Part shown: positions 1 through 8,345 of the stretch, piece by piece
Numbering within the stretch: the first letter of the stretch is position 1
Layout of the letters: every line of letters begins with the position of its first letter
Source: Nitrobacter sp. NHB1
GTDB lineage: Bacteria; Pseudomonadota; Alphaproteobacteria; Rhizobiales; Xanthobacteraceae
DNA: 64,000 nucleotides
Assembly: GCF_036964665.1 (NCBI RefSeq)
Contig: NZ_JBAMDA010000001.1
Location: 2,208,001 to 2,272,000 of the forward strand
Reading direction: 5' to 3'
Made by a program: the position numbers and the translations under genes
Notes under the pieces: model-generated
Databases searched by the model: none
What the model saw: only the letters and a program-made list of their open reading frames with translations
What the model was told of the DNA's origin: nothing

Positions 1-30
1 CCGGCGGTCGCGCCGGCGGCTCCGCAGCTC

Positions 31-58
31 AAAAAATCCTGCACGTCAGGATTGTTTT
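31..58. terminator. Hairpin terminator at the left edge
   Basis: A 7-bp perfect stem (AATCCTG / CAGGATT, loop CACGT) is preceded by an A-run and followed by GTTTT. It could terminate in either direction, so it probably closes a gene lying left of the window. No T-rich tail longer than four is seen, so strength is uncertain. Confidence 0.5.
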
Positions 59-221
59 GGGACCTGCCTTCGAATAATATAGGATTTAGCGATTTTCGGC
101 CGGACGACATTGGCTATCCACCGGTACAGCCGGTTTAGACGCTGACGACCCTTCCAAAAATCCGATCTCACCAACCCGCCGAAAGCGGGCTTCGACATAC
201 GTATTTGAAAAGGGACTACCC

Positions 222-434
222 GTGAGCATGGGAACCGTGAAGTGGTTTAACGCGACCAAGGGCTACGGCTTCATTCAACCGGACGATGGCGGCAACGACG
301 TGTTCGTTCACGTCAGCGCCGTTGAACGCGCCGGACTTGGAACGCTGCGTGAAGGCCAGAAGATCAGCTACGAGATCGTCGCTGATCGCCGCTCTGGCAA
401 ATCATCGGCCGACAACCTGCGGGCCGCTGGTTAA
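222..434 (+). CDS. cspA: CspA-family cold-shock protein
   Basis: A single cold-shock (OB-fold) domain of 70 residues, the normal size of the family. Such proteins bind single-stranded RNA or DNA in the cytoplasm and act as RNA chaperones. The RNP1-like KGYGFI lies at residues 13-18 and the RNP2-like VFVHVSA at 27-33. The start is either GTG at 222 (AGGGA six bases upstream) or ATG at 228; the former has better spacing. The gene stands alone, followed by a dispersed repeat and a terminator. Which csp paralogue this is cannot be told from the sequence. Confidence 0.93.
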   Translation: MSMGTVKWFNATKGYGFIQPDDGGNDVFVHVSAVERAGLGTLREGQKISYEIVADRRSGKSSADNLRAAG

Positions 435-470
435 ATACTATCCAGACGCTTCGTTCCGCGAAGCGCAATT

Positions 471-573
471 AGAGCGTTTTCGAGCGAAGTGGATACCGGT
501 TCGCGTTAAGAAAACGCGTCACATCAAAATCATAGAGCCCCGCTTCTGATTCCGTCAGAAGCGAAAAGGCTCT
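471..573 (+). repeat. Dispersed palindromic repeat, copy 1
   Basis: It runs from AGAGCGTTTTCGAGCG to AAAAGGCTCT. It contains nested inverted repeats (AGAGC...GCTCT at the ends, GCTTCTGA/TCAGAAGC inside). An inverted, nearly identical copy lies at 63803-63906 and a diverged one at 50415-50518. Its position just after a stop codon is typical of REP/BIME-like elements. Confidence 0.8.
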
Positions 574-596
574 AAGATCGAAAACAATCAGGCGAC

Positions 597-630
597 CAAA
601 GGCCGTGCGTTCAGCGCGGCCTTTTGTTTT
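597..630 (+). terminator. Rho-independent terminator after cspA
   Basis: The stem AAAGGCCGTGCG / CGCGGCCTTT is followed by TTTTGTTTT on the plus strand. It lies beyond the repeat, so the repeat would be transcribed as part of the cold-shock mRNA 3' end. It also separates that gene from the oppositely oriented tadG. Confidence 0.75.
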
Positions 631-672
631 GGCGCCGTCGATCTTTTTGCGCGCGACAGGCTCTGATCACCG

Positions 673-1275
673 TCAGTTTGTCGGGCAAGGGTTTGACGTC
701 GGCTCGTTATAATGCACGCAGGCCAACTGACGCGGCCGCGTATAGGCGGTGTCGCTCAGCGTCACGCCGGCTTTCGCCATGACGTAGCCGACGATCGGCT
801 GGTAGAGATAGCTGACCTCGCTGTAGATCAGGTACTGATTGGGAAGCGTTTTGTTCGACGAATCCTTGCCGATGAGGCCCGGCGGAATATCGACTGGCGA
901 TCCCGTGCCTCGTGGCGACGACCCCTTGCTCCATTGCACCCGCGCGACCGAGGTTGCCGGATCGATGTACAGCTCCGAAATCGTGGCCTGGATGGGCGCC
1001 GACGGATAGGGCCACATGATGCCATAGCTGGCGGCGAGGAAATTGGTGATATCCGCGTCGCCGACCCCGGTGGATTGAGACGTCAGGTCGGACAACGTCT
1101 TCGCGACCAGCGTGACCTTGCGCTTGACCGCCACGCCCGACGAAACATCGATGGTCCCGAACAGCATCACCAGCATCAGCGGCACGATCATCGCAAATTC
1201 GATCGCGGCAACGCCGCGGGAATCACGCCGCAGCGCGACCGCTGAAACCCTGATGCATGACCAGATGCGGGACAT
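673..1275 (-). CDS. tadG: TadE/TadG-family pseudopilin (TadG-like)
   Basis: A 200-residue protein with a short basic N-terminus, then the TadE-type signature GVAAIEFAM and a hydrophobic segment (about residues 20-42). In this family that segment is a prepilin-like region handled by the Tad prepilin peptidase. The rest is extracytoplasmic with no recognisable domain. Tad minor pseudopilins are needed for Flp pilus assembly. I chose ATG at 1275 (AAGGA ten bases upstream) over GTG at 1284, which sits against the Shine-Dalgarno. It is the second gene of a minus-strand pair, 14 bases after tadE. TadG versus TadE naming is tentative; it is shorter than classic TadG proteins with a vWA-like region. 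Confidence 0.8.
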   Translation of the reverse strand: MSRIWSCIRVSAVALRRDSRGVAAIEFAMIVPLMLVMLFGTIDVSSGVAVKRKVTLVAKTLSDLTSQSTGVGDADITNFLAASYGIMWPYPSAPIQATISELYIDPATSVARVQWSKGSSPRGTGSPVDIPPGLIGKDSSNKTLPNQYLIYSEVSYLYQPIVGYVMAKAGVTLSDTAYTRPRQLACVHYNEPTSNPCPTN

Positions 1276-1289
1276 CGATGTCACATCCT

Positions 1290-1856
1290 TCAGTTATAGG
1301 GTTCGTTCTTGAAGGCGGCCGTCGCAGCCAGCAATCGCTTGCTGCCGCTCAGGTTGGCGAGGTTGTAGCCAAGTCCCGTGACGAACAGCGGCCATTGATA
1401 GAACAGGCGGACAACGACGATAGCTCCCGGACCGCCGGGGTCGTATTTCGTGCTATCGACGAAATTATTGCCCGTGACCGGATCGGACGTGATCGGATCG
1501 GAGATCGCCACGCTCCCGAATCCGGCGGGGTAGCTCTGGACGTCGACATAAATGCCGTTCGCGCAGTCGAACAGCACGCTCACATTCGGACAGACGACGT
1601 CTTTCTTAAAGCTCGCCTTGTCGTACTTGGCGATCTGCGCCTGACCGGTCTGGATCGTGCGCGCCGAGTCCTGCAACGCGGTCTCCAGGCTCTGGCTCGC
1701 AAAGAACACCATGCCGGTCTCGATGATCGCAAACAGCAGCGCGAAGAACAGCGGTGCGACGAGAGCGAATTCCACCGCCGCGGACCCGCGCTGATTGCCG
1801 CGAAAACGCCCGGCCACCCTTGCGGCTGCGATCCTGAGGCGGGGGAATGGCGACAT
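1290..1856 (-). CDS. tadE: TadE-family pseudopilin
   Basis: A 188-residue protein with the TadE signature GSAAVEFAL near residue 24, followed by one hydrophobic segment (about 28-48) and an extracytoplasmic domain. A CxxxxxxCxxG-like pair (CPNVSVLFDCANG) may form a disulfide. The ATG at 1856 is supported by AAGGA seven bases upstream; an in-frame ATG six codons earlier lacks this. It is first in an operon with tadG and is transcribed away from the main cpa operon. A TTAACCAT motif lies about 110 bases upstream. Confidence 0.85.
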   Translation of the reverse strand: MSPFPRLRIAAARVAGRFRGNQRGSAAVEFALVAPLFFALLFAIIETGMVFFASQSLETALQDSARTIQTGQAQIAKYDKASFKKDVVCPNVSVLFDCANGIYVDVQSYPAGFGSVAISDPITSDPVTGNNFVDSTKYDPGGPGAIVVVRLFYQWPLFVTGLGYNLANLSGSKRLLAATAAFKNEPYN

Positions 1857-1968
1857 CGCAAAATCCTTGCACACGGCGGGATTTATCTACCGTCAAGGAC
1901 TAACCGAAACTGATTGTTGAAGTGTTTCGCCCGATGGAAGCAGAATGCCCCTCGCCGTATACTAAATG

Positions 1969-1976
1969 TTAACCAT
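1969..1976. promoter_or_regulatory. TTAACCAT half-site upstream of tadE
   Basis: An exact TTAACCAT, the half-site motif described for CtrA-type regulators in alphaproteobacteria. It lies in the 200-base gap upstream of tadE. The same octamer occurs upstream of cpaB (3958-3965). Function is inferred from motif and placement only. Confidence 0.35.
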
Positions 1977-2056
1977 TCGGATGGCTCAACGGCACCGTCG
2001 CGGAACGCATGCGCCAGGCGTCCCGGCACCGGTTGCCGGACGGTCAACCAACTTTT

Positions 2057-2548
2057 TTACTTTGAGGGCGCACCGCTGGCCTGCGAACTCAGATTACTGG
2101 CCTGGTCCATCGTCGCCTTGAAGTAAGCGGCGCTGTCCCCGAGGGTGATGCGCTTCTGGCAAACCGGCATACAGCTATACGACTCGCGCTCCACGCCGCG
2201 ATAGACCGTCACCACCCGATCGCTCGGTCCCTCGACCTGAATGACGCGATCCACCAGAATGCTCCCGGCGCGGTCCATCGCAATCACGTTGGTTGCGCCG
2301 TAGCCCTTTCCGGTCACGACCACGAGGCCGCCCGGCTGCAGGGTGACATCGGCGATCAGCGGGTTACCGACCACGATCGTCGCGATATGTCCGGGCAGCT
2401 TGACCAGCTTCGCTTGGTCCACATTGACCGAGATCGGATCGCTCGTCACCTCGGCGAGAGCCGCCGCCGGAGAAAGCAAAACCGCCGTTGCAAGCGACAG
2501 GCCGACGATCGAAACACGCGAACGGCCACGCAGGGACTTGAACCACAT
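2057..2548 (-). CDS. Stand-alone secretin N-domain pilus protein (CpaC N-terminus-like)
   Basis: A 163-residue exported protein. After a signal peptide (about residues 1-30, ending ALAEV) it carries the pilus-assembly N-terminal domain also found at the start of CpaC/RcpA secretins (VNVDQAKLVKLPG, then ATNVIAMDRAG), but it has no secretin pore. The C-terminal part has a Cys pair (SCMPVC) that could form a disulfide, then a polar tail. The start ATG at 2548 has GGAG at good spacing; an upstream in-frame extension is not supported. It probably works at the outer-membrane channel as a companion of CpaC. The exact role is unknown. Confidence 0.75.
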   Translation of the reverse strand: MWFKSLRGRSRVSIVGLSLATAVLLSPAAALAEVTSDPISVNVDQAKLVKLPGHIATIVVGNPLIADVTLQPGGLVVVTGKGYGATNVIAMDRAGSILVDRVIQVEGPSDRVVTVYRGVERESYSCMPVCQKRITLGDSAAYFKATMDQASNLSSQASGAPSK

Positions 2549-2871
2549 ATTGTACTCCGGGACGCATACCAGCCGGCAAAAGCGATACCCAACGGTGCCG
2601 GCGCCCGACATGGCAAATCTGCCGTTAATTGATGAACGAACTGCAAACGCAGGCCCCGCAGCCGTCCCTTGAAGGTCGAATGCATTTTTATAAATCTCCC
2701 TTAAATCTAAATTCACTCTGAGAAAGAACCAGCCCGTTACGGCCGCGTTTCTGCAATCGAATTAACTGCGCTGCAATTTCTCCCATCCTACGGTGGTGTC
2801 ATGGTCACGGTGCTGAGAACGCCGTTAAGACCAGGTAGTTCGACAGCCACGTGAACACAGGGAGTTTTCCT
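2549..2871. other. Divergent intergenic region between the secretin-N gene and flp
   Basis: A 323-base gap holding the promoters of two divergent pilus genes. It is more AT-rich than its surroundings. It contains TTAAATCTAAATTCA at 2701-2715, one mismatch from the CtrA-type TTAA-N7-TTAA. No plausible ORF with a ribosome site is seen. Confidence 0.45.
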
Positions 2872-3048
2872 ATGAAGAATCTGGTCAAGCGTTTCGCCAA
2901 GGACGAGTCCGGCGCCACCGCCATCGAATACGGCCTGATCGCCGCCGGCATCGCGGTTGCGATCATCGCCGCCGTCAATACGCTCGGAACCTCGCTGAGA
3001 GGCACATTCACCAGCGTGGGCACCAGCCTGAACACCACCACCAACTAG
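2872..3048 (+). CDS. flp: Flp/Fap-type major pilin
   Basis: A 58-residue prepilin, the usual size for Flp pilins. It has a short basic leader with a conserved G-ATAIEYGLIAAGIA region: processing is expected after the Gly before ATAIEY, leaving a hydrophobic helix and a Ser/Thr-rich tail (LNTTTN). It is secreted and polymerised by the Tad machine encoded next door, giving adhesive bundled pili. The ATG at 2872 follows GGGAG by seven bases. A strong terminator follows directly, so the pilin can be made at a higher level than the machinery. Confidence 0.95.
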   Translation: MKNLVKRFAKDESGATAIEYGLIAAGIAVAIIAAVNTLGTSLRGTFTSVGTSLNTTTN

Positions 3049-3081
3049 AATTAAGTGACGGTTCAACTGCTGTTCGGCACG

Positions 3082-3110
3082 AAAGGGTCCCGGTATGCCG
3101 GGACCTTTTC
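3082..3110 (+). terminator. Strong terminator after flp
   Basis: A perfect stem (GGTCCCGG / CCGGGACC) flanked by AAA and TTTT with a TATG loop. It makes flp a monocistronic unit. Confidence 0.88.
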
Positions 3111-3158
3111 TGTTCCTGCTTCCTTTCGTTCGTCCGCAAGAAGTTGAGGCGGGCCGCC

Positions 3159-3302
3159 ATGATCCTGTCGAAACCTTCCATACCCAAGACGCATTATCCG
3201 CCCGATGATGAGCCAACGAGACGGGCTATCCAGACCGTTTGCATGGCGCTGACTCTCGCCGTGATTGCCGTCACAGCCCGGATAGTCGCTAACTGGCCAT
3301 GA
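3159..3302 (+). CDS. Possible 47-residue single-span membrane protein
   Basis: ATG at 3159 opens a 47-codon frame. The product has a polar N-terminal half (THYPPDDEPTRR) and one hydrophobic segment (MALTLAVIAVTARIVANW) at residues 29-46. A weak GAGG lies ten bases upstream. It sits alone between the flp terminator and cpaA. No family is recognised. It may be a small Tad accessory protein or chance; the charged-then-hydrophobic layout and the position favour a real gene. Confidence 0.4.
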   Translation: MILSKPSIPKTHYPPDDEPTRRAIQTVCMALTLAVIAVTARIVANWP

Positions 3303-3386
3303 CCTTTCCCGTTTCCCGAATGTTCACTTTGACCGGCTAGGATCATACTCCGCGTAACAGATGGCACTGCAGAGGCTCTTATCTCC

Positions 3387-3911
3387 ATGACACTCGATGT
3401 CGCACGCTTGCTGCTGTTCCCGGCCTTGATGGCGTTCGCCGCCGCCAGCGACCTGCTCACCATGACGATCTCCAATCGGGTCTCGCTGCTTTTGGTGGCC
3501 GGCTTCCTCGTGGTGGCCGCCCTGAGCGGCATGAGCCTTCACGACATGCTGTTACATGCGGGGGCGGGACTGGCGGTCCTCGCTGTGGCCTTCACCTGTT
3601 TTGCGATGGGCTGGGTTGGCGGCGGCGACGCAAAGGTGGCCGCCGCGACCGCCCTCTGGTTCGGCTTCGGACATCTGCTGGAGTATCTGGTCTATGCCTC
3701 GCTGTTCGGCGGAGCCCTGACGCTGCTGCTGCTCCAGTTCCGGCAATGGCCTCTGCCGGCGCTATTTTACAGGCAGGACTGGCTGCTCCGGCTGCACGGC
3801 AAGGATACAGGAATTCCCTATGGCATCGCGCTCGCGCTCGGCGCCCTGCTGGTCTATCCGGAGACCGGCTGGATCAAGGCGGTCGACCTGGCGCGCTTTG
3901 CGCTTCACTGA
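3387..3911 (+). CDS. cpaA: Prepilin peptidase CpaA/TadV
   Basis: A 174-residue polytopic membrane aspartic peptidase that cleaves Flp and TadE/G-type prepilins on the cytoplasmic side. The two active-site aspartates are visible: D22 in AASDLLTMTISN and the D of GWVGGGDAK (about residue 77), the family's GxGD-type motif. About five or six hydrophobic segments are seen. The size fits the short CpaA type, which lacks the N-methylation domain of PilD. It precedes the cpaB-tadC operon by 127 bases and may have its own promoter. Confidence 0.93.
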   Translation: MTLDVARLLLFPALMAFAAASDLLTMTISNRVSLLLVAGFLVVAALSGMSLHDMLLHAGAGLAVLAVAFTCFAMGWVGGGDAKVAAATALWFGFGHLLEYLVYASLFGGALTLLLLQFRQWPLPALFYRQDWLLRLHGKDTGIPYGIALALGALLVYPETGWIKAVDLARFALH

Positions 3912-3933
3912 AGCGCGTACAAGAAACCTCTCA

Positions 3934-3965
3934 TTAACGCGATTTAGATACGCCTCATTAACCAT
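3934..3965. promoter_or_regulatory. Paired TTAAC sites upstream of cpaB
   Basis: The 9-mer CTCATTAAC occurs twice in this gap, and the second copy reads on as TTAACCAT. The pair lies 75-105 bases before cpaB and matches CtrA-type half-sites. This may be the operon's regulatory region; it is a motif-based inference. Confidence 0.35.
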
Positions 3966-4038
3966 GCTTTGACGAATAACTGTTCAACTCCCGTTACAGC
4001 GGCGCAAGCGCCCCGGCGTAACGTGGAAAGTGAAGCGT

Positions 4039-4821
4039 ATGAATACCGCACGCATTGTCGTCCTGACCATCGCAGTCGGTGCCGGCGGCCTTGCCGCCTA
4101 TCTCGCGAGCGGATCCGACAAGAAGCCGCAACCCGCGCAGACCGCGCAGCTCCAGACCGTGGACGTTCTGGTCGCGAAGTCGGACATCCCGCTCGGACAG
4201 GCGGTGACAGCGAACGACGTGGCGTGGCAGGCCTGGCCCGCAAATAGCGCCAGCAGCAGCTTCATTCGCCGCGATCAGCGCCCCGACGCCACCACGCAAC
4301 TGGCGGGATCGATCGCCCGCTCGCCCTTCATCGCGGGAGAACCCATTCGCGAACTCAAGCTGGTCAGCGCGAAAGGATCCGGATTCATGGCCGCGATCCT
4401 GCCGACCGGGATGCGCGCGATCTCGACCGAAATTTCGCCCGAGACCGGCGCCGGCGGCTTTATCCTCCCCAATGACCGCGTCGACGTGATCCTCTCGAAA
4501 CGGGACAAAAACCCGGACCATCCAAACGCGAACTCCGTCAATTCGGAGACCATTCTCAGCAACGTGCGCGTTCTCGCGATCGACCAGACCATCGAGGAGA
4601 AGAACGGGCAGAAGGTCGTGGTCGGCAAGACCGCGACGCTCGAATTGAAACCGGAGCAGGCGGAGACGCTGGCGCGGTCGCGCCAGATGGGAACGCTGGC
4701 GCTGGCGCTGCGCAGCCTCGCCGACGCCAACGCCCCGGAAAGCAACAACGACGATCAGAGGCGCGACAGCATCAATGTCGTCCGTTACGGCGTCCCGACC
4801 CAGACCACCGTACAGAGGTAA
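4039..4821 (+). CDS. cpaB: Flp pilus assembly protein CpaB (RcpC-like)
   Basis: A 260-residue inner-membrane-anchored periplasmic protein. It has one N-terminal membrane segment (ARIVVLTIAVGAGGLAAYLA) followed by an SAF-type domain (VLVAKSDIPLGQAVTANDV) and the RcpC/CpaB domain (GGFILPNDRVDVILS). It is thought to stabilise the outer-membrane secretin of the Tad system. The ATG at 4039 has GGAAAG nine bases upstream; the in-frame GTG at 4030 sits directly on that site. First gene of a run with gaps of 9-22 bases or overlaps to tadC. Confidence 0.92.
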   Translation: MNTARIVVLTIAVGAGGLAAYLASGSDKKPQPAQTAQLQTVDVLVAKSDIPLGQAVTANDVAWQAWPANSASSSFIRRDQRPDATTQLAGSIARSPFIAGEPIRELKLVSAKGSGFMAAILPTGMRAISTEISPETGAGGFILPNDRVDVILSKRDKNPDHPNANSVNSETILSNVRVLAIDQTIEEKNGQKVVVGKTATLELKPEQAETLARSRQMGTLALALRSLADANAPESNNDDQRRDSINVVRYGVPTQTTVQR

Positions 4822-4836
4822 TCAAGGACGCCCGTC

Positions 4837-6300
4837 ATGACGTGGACGACAAATCCGGCACCGCTACAGGCCTTTGTGGCGCGGTCTCTCTCGTTCGCGG
4901 CAATCGCCGCCTTCACGCTAAACCCGGCGCTGACGCCGGCATTCGCGAGCGATTCCCGCGTGCCGACCGCAACGGCCGGCGCGAAGATGCACGCGCAATC
5001 TCTCTCGCTCGGCATCGGCAAGTCCGTCGTGGTGGACTTGCCTCGTGACGTCAAGGACGTCCTGGTCGCCGACCCGAAGATCGCAAATGCGGTGGTGAGA
5101 TCGGCGCAGCGTGCCTACATCATCGGCGCCGCGGTCGGTCAAACCAACATCATATTCTTCGACAGCAGCGGCCAGCAGATTTCGGCCTACGATATCGCGG
5201 TCACGCGCGACCTCAACGGCTTGCGCGCCGCGCTCAAACAGCTTTTGCCGAATGCGGACATCAAGATCGACGGCCTCGGCGACGGCATCATGCTTTCGGG
5301 TTGGGCCCAGAACCCGGTGGAAGCCCAGCAGGCGGCCGATCTGGCTGCACGCCTCGCGGGCGGCGCCGACAAGGTCGTCAACAGCATAGCGGTTCGCGGC
5401 CGCGACCAGGTGATGCTGAAGGTGGTGGTCGCAGAGGTGCAGCGCGACATCATCAAGCAGCTTGGCGTCGATTTGAGCGCCAACATGAGCTACGGCACCG
5501 CCGTCGTGAATTTCAATAACGCCAATCCTTTCACCTCAAACGGCGGCCCTTTGGTGAGTGGCAACAGCGCTGTGGGCGGCTTCGGCAAGAGCGTCGTCAA
5601 CGGCGTGACGGTGCCGAGCGTTCAGGCGACGCTGCGCGCAATGGAAAACGCAGGCGTCATCCGCACGCTCGCCGAGCCCAGCCTGACCGCGATTTCCGGC
5701 GAATCGGCAAACTTCCTCGCCGGTGGCGAATTTCCCGTGCCGGGCATACCCAGTTGTACCGGAGGTGTCTGTACATCTCCGACGGTTCAGTTCAAGAAGT
5801 TCGGCATCTCGCTTGGCTTCACGCCGGTCGTCATGAGCGGAGGCCGGATCAGCCTGCACGTCGCGACCGAAGTATCGGAGCTTTCGCAAGAAGGCGCGTT
5901 CACCTACAACGGCACGACGGTGCCGTCGCTGAAAACCCGCCGCGCCGATACAACACTTGAAATCCCGTCCGGCGGCTCGATGGTCATGGCCGGGCTTATC
6001 AAGCAGCAGACCAAGCAGTCGATCAGCGGCATGCCGGGGGTATCCCAGATCCCGGTGCTGGGAACGCTGTTCCGCAGCCGCGACTACGTCAACAACAATA
6101 CCGAGCTGATGATCCTGGTGACGCCTTACGTCGTGCGCGCCGTCGCGCAGAAGGATCTGTCGCGGCCCGACGACGGGTTCGCAGATGCATCGGACCCGCA
6201 GGCCGACCTGCTGGGCAGCATCAACCGCATCTACGGCGTTCCGGGTCGCGCCGAACCCGCGCGCCAATATCGCGGCAGCTATGGCTTCATCACCGACTGA
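4837..6300 (+). CDS. cpaC: Tad secretin CpaC/RcpA
   Basis: A 487-residue outer-membrane secretin that forms the exit pore of the Flp pilus. A signal peptide ends near ALTPAFAS. The N-domain (SVVVDLPRDVKDVLVADPKIA) is followed by a BON/N1-like region and the conserved secretin core (VIRTLAEPSLTAISGESANFLAGGEFPVP, shown here only as landmarks around residues 270-300; the closing motif MILVTPYVV is at about 427). A Cys pair, CTGGVC, interrupts the core near residue 308. AAGGA lies upstream of the ATG. It is 15 bases after cpaB. Confidence 0.95.
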   Translation: MTWTTNPAPLQAFVARSLSFAAIAAFTLNPALTPAFASDSRVPTATAGAKMHAQSLSLGIGKSVVVDLPRDVKDVLVADPKIANAVVRSAQRAYIIGAAVGQTNIIFFDSSGQQISAYDIAVTRDLNGLRAALKQLLPNADIKIDGLGDGIMLSGWAQNPVEAQQAADLAARLAGGADKVVNSIAVRGRDQVMLKVVVAEVQRDIIKQLGVDLSANMSYGTAVVNFNNANPFTSNGGPLVSGNSAVGGFGKSVVNGVTVPSVQATLRAMENAGVIRTLAEPSLTAISGESANFLAGGEFPVPGIPSCTGGVCTSPTVQFKKFGISLGFTPVVMSGGRISLHVATEVSELSQEGAFTYNGTTVPSLKTRRADTTLEIPSGGSMVMAGLIKQQTKQSISGMPGVSQIPVLGTLFRSRDYVNNNTELMILVTPYVVRAVAQKDLSRPDDGFADASDPQADLLGSINRIYGVPGRAEPARQYRGSYGFITD

Positions 6301-6321
6301 GGCGGGGCAAGGAACGAAACG

Positions 6322-7059
6322 ATGACATCCGCAGATTCCGCCGAACGCTACCGCAGTCTTCGCGTGGCTGTCCTCATAGCCGGCCTGGCCGCCGCGCTGG
6401 GCGCCTGCACGCATACGAGCCAGGAGGGCACCACCGCGAGCATTCCGAACGATTATCGCTTGCGGCATCCCATTGCGATCCAGGAAGCCAACCGGACCGT
6501 CAACATCTTCGTCGGCAACACGCGCGGCGGCCTGTCGGCATCGCAGCGCGCCGATGTCGTCGGGCTGGCGAGCGTCTGGCTCCGCGAAGGAACCGGCGCC
6601 ATCGTCGCCGAGGTTCCGTCCGGCACCAGCAACGCCCGGGCCGCCGCCGATTCATTCAGGGAGGTGCGCTCTCTGTTGAGCGCCGCGGGCGTGCCGTCGC
6701 GCGGAATTATCGTCCGGCATTACCATCCCGCCGACCCGCGCCTGTTCGCAACCATTCGCCTTACCTATCCGAAAATCGCGGCCGTGGCGGGCCCCTGCGG
6801 CGTCTGGCCGGAAGACCTCGGCCCTTCGATCAAGAACAAGGGCTATCTCGACAACAAGCCGTACTGGAATTTTGGCTGCGCAAGCCAGCGCAATCTTGCT
6901 GCAATGGTCGATAATCCCTCCGACCTCGTGCAACCGCGCCCGGAAACGCCAGCCTATACCGCCCGTCGGACCTACGCGCTCGACAAGTATCGACAGGGTC
7001 AATCGTCAGCCACCGTCTATCCGGATGATAAGAGCAAAATCAGCAGTGTGGGACAATGA
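6322..7059 (+). CDS. cpaD: Tad pilus lipoprotein CpaD
   Basis: A 245-residue protein with a lipoprotein signal peptide: hydrophobic VAVLIAGLAAALGAC gives a lipobox LGAC with the modified Cys near residue 36. The mature part matches the CpaD pattern (HPIAIQEANRTVNIFVG) and probably helps secretin assembly in the outer membrane. The C-terminus has the family's NFGCASQRNLAAMVDNPSDL. The stop overlaps the start of cpaE (ATGA), so the two are translationally coupled. Confidence 0.9.
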   Translation: MTSADSAERYRSLRVAVLIAGLAAALGACTHTSQEGTTASIPNDYRLRHPIAIQEANRTVNIFVGNTRGGLSASQRADVVGLASVWLREGTGAIVAEVPSGTSNARAAADSFREVRSLLSAAGVPSRGIIVRHYHPADPRLFATIRLTYPKIAAVAGPCGVWPEDLGPSIKNKGYLDNKPYWNFGCASQRNLAAMVDNPSDLVQPRPETPAYTARRTYALDKYRQGQSSATVYPDDKSKISSVGQ

Positions 7060-8324
7060 TCAGTTACCCTCGCCAGGACGCAGAAGAGCCAACCGCCTCC
7101 CCTTCGCCGAAGGCCGACGATCATATCGCGCCGGCGCCGCGCGTATCGGTGCAGGCCTTTTGCGAGACGATGGAAACAGCCACGGCCGTGCAAGCGGCCG
7201 GCGAGGATCGCCGGCTGGGCAAGGCTCACCTCAAGATCCAGATGGGCGGCATGGTCGTCGCCGCGGAAGCCTATCGCTCGGCACCGACGCCGAACGTCAT
7301 CATTCTCGAAACTGACGAGCGCGGCGATATCCTCGCCGGGCTCGACCAGCTTGCAACCGTGTGCGACGCAGGCACGCGCGTCATCGTGATCGGCCGCGTC
7401 AACGACGTCACGCTGTATCGCGAACTGGTCAAGCGTGGCGTCAGCGATTATGTCATCGCGCCGGTCACCGCCATCGACATCGTACGCGCGGTTTGCGGCC
7501 TGTTTTCAGCTCCTGAAGCCAAGGCAGTCGGCCGGGTCATCGCCGTTGCCGGCGCCAAGGGCGGCGTCGGCGCGTCGACGATCGCCCACAATGTCGCCTG
7601 GGCGATTGCACGCGATCTGGCGCTCGATTCCGTCGTCGCCGACCTCGATCTCGCCTTCGGCACGGCCGGGCTGGACTTTAATCAGGACCCGCCGCAAGGC
7701 ATCGCCGATGCCGTGTTTTCGCCGGACCGCATCGACACGGCGTTCGTCGATCGGCTGTTGTCGAGATGCACCGATCATCTGAGCCTGCTCGCCGCGCCGG
7801 CGACGCTGGACCGGGTCTATGACTTTGGAACGGAGGCGTTCGACTCGATTCTCGATACCCTGCGGGCGACGATGCCCTGTATCGTGCTCGATATCCCGCA
7901 TCAATGGTCGGGCTGGACCAAGCGCGCCCTGATCGGTGCGGACGACATCCTTATCGTCGCGACGCCCGATCTCGCCAACCTTCGCAACACGAAAAACCTG
8001 TTCGATCTGCTCAAGGCAGCGCGGCCGAACGACCGGCCTCCGCTCTATTGCCTCAACCAGGTCGGCGTTCCCAAGCGGCCCGAGATCAGCACCAACGAAT
8101 TCGCCAAAGCCATTGAAAGCCAGCCGATTGTCAGCATCCCGTTCGACCCGCAGTTGTTCGGGTCGGCCGCGAACAACGGCCAGATGATCGCCGAAATCGC
8201 GGCGAGCCACCGCATCACGGACATGTTCTTGCAGATCGCCCAGCGCCTGACCGGCCGCGGCGAGGCAAAGAAGCCGCGAAAATCGTTTCTGCCGCCATTC
8301 ATCGAGAAGTTGCGGGCGAAATAA
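7056..8324 (+). CDS. cpaE: Tad localisation ATPase CpaE (TadZ)
   Basis: A 422-residue cytoplasmic protein with an N-terminal receiver-like domain (about residues 60-150) and a C-terminal ParA/MinD-type ATPase domain. The deviant Walker A is AGAKGGVGAST at residues 165-175. CpaE/TadZ proteins place the pilus machine at the cell pole and recruit other Tad proteins. The receiver-like part lacks a clear phosphorylatable Asp context, as is usual in this family. It overlaps cpaD by four bases. Confidence 0.93.
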   Translation: MISYPRQDAEEPTASPSPKADDHIAPAPRVSVQAFCETMETATAVQAAGEDRRLGKAHLKIQMGGMVVAAEAYRSAPTPNVIILETDERGDILAGLDQLATVCDAGTRVIVIGRVNDVTLYRELVKRGVSDYVIAPVTAIDIVRAVCGLFSAPEAKAVGRVIAVAGAKGGVGASTIAHNVAWAIARDLALDSVVADLDLAFGTAGLDFNQDPPQGIADAVFSPDRIDTAFVDRLLSRCTDHLSLLAAPATLDRVYDFGTEAFDSILDTLRATMPCIVLDIPHQWSGWTKRALIGADDILIVATPDLANLRNTKNLFDLLKAARPNDRPPLYCLNQVGVPKRPEISTNEFAKAIESQPIVSIPFDPQLFGSAANNGQMIAEIAASHRITDMFLQIAQRLTGRGEAKKPRKSFLPPFIEKLRAK

Positions 8325-8345
8325 GTCACTGCGTGGAGTACCGTC

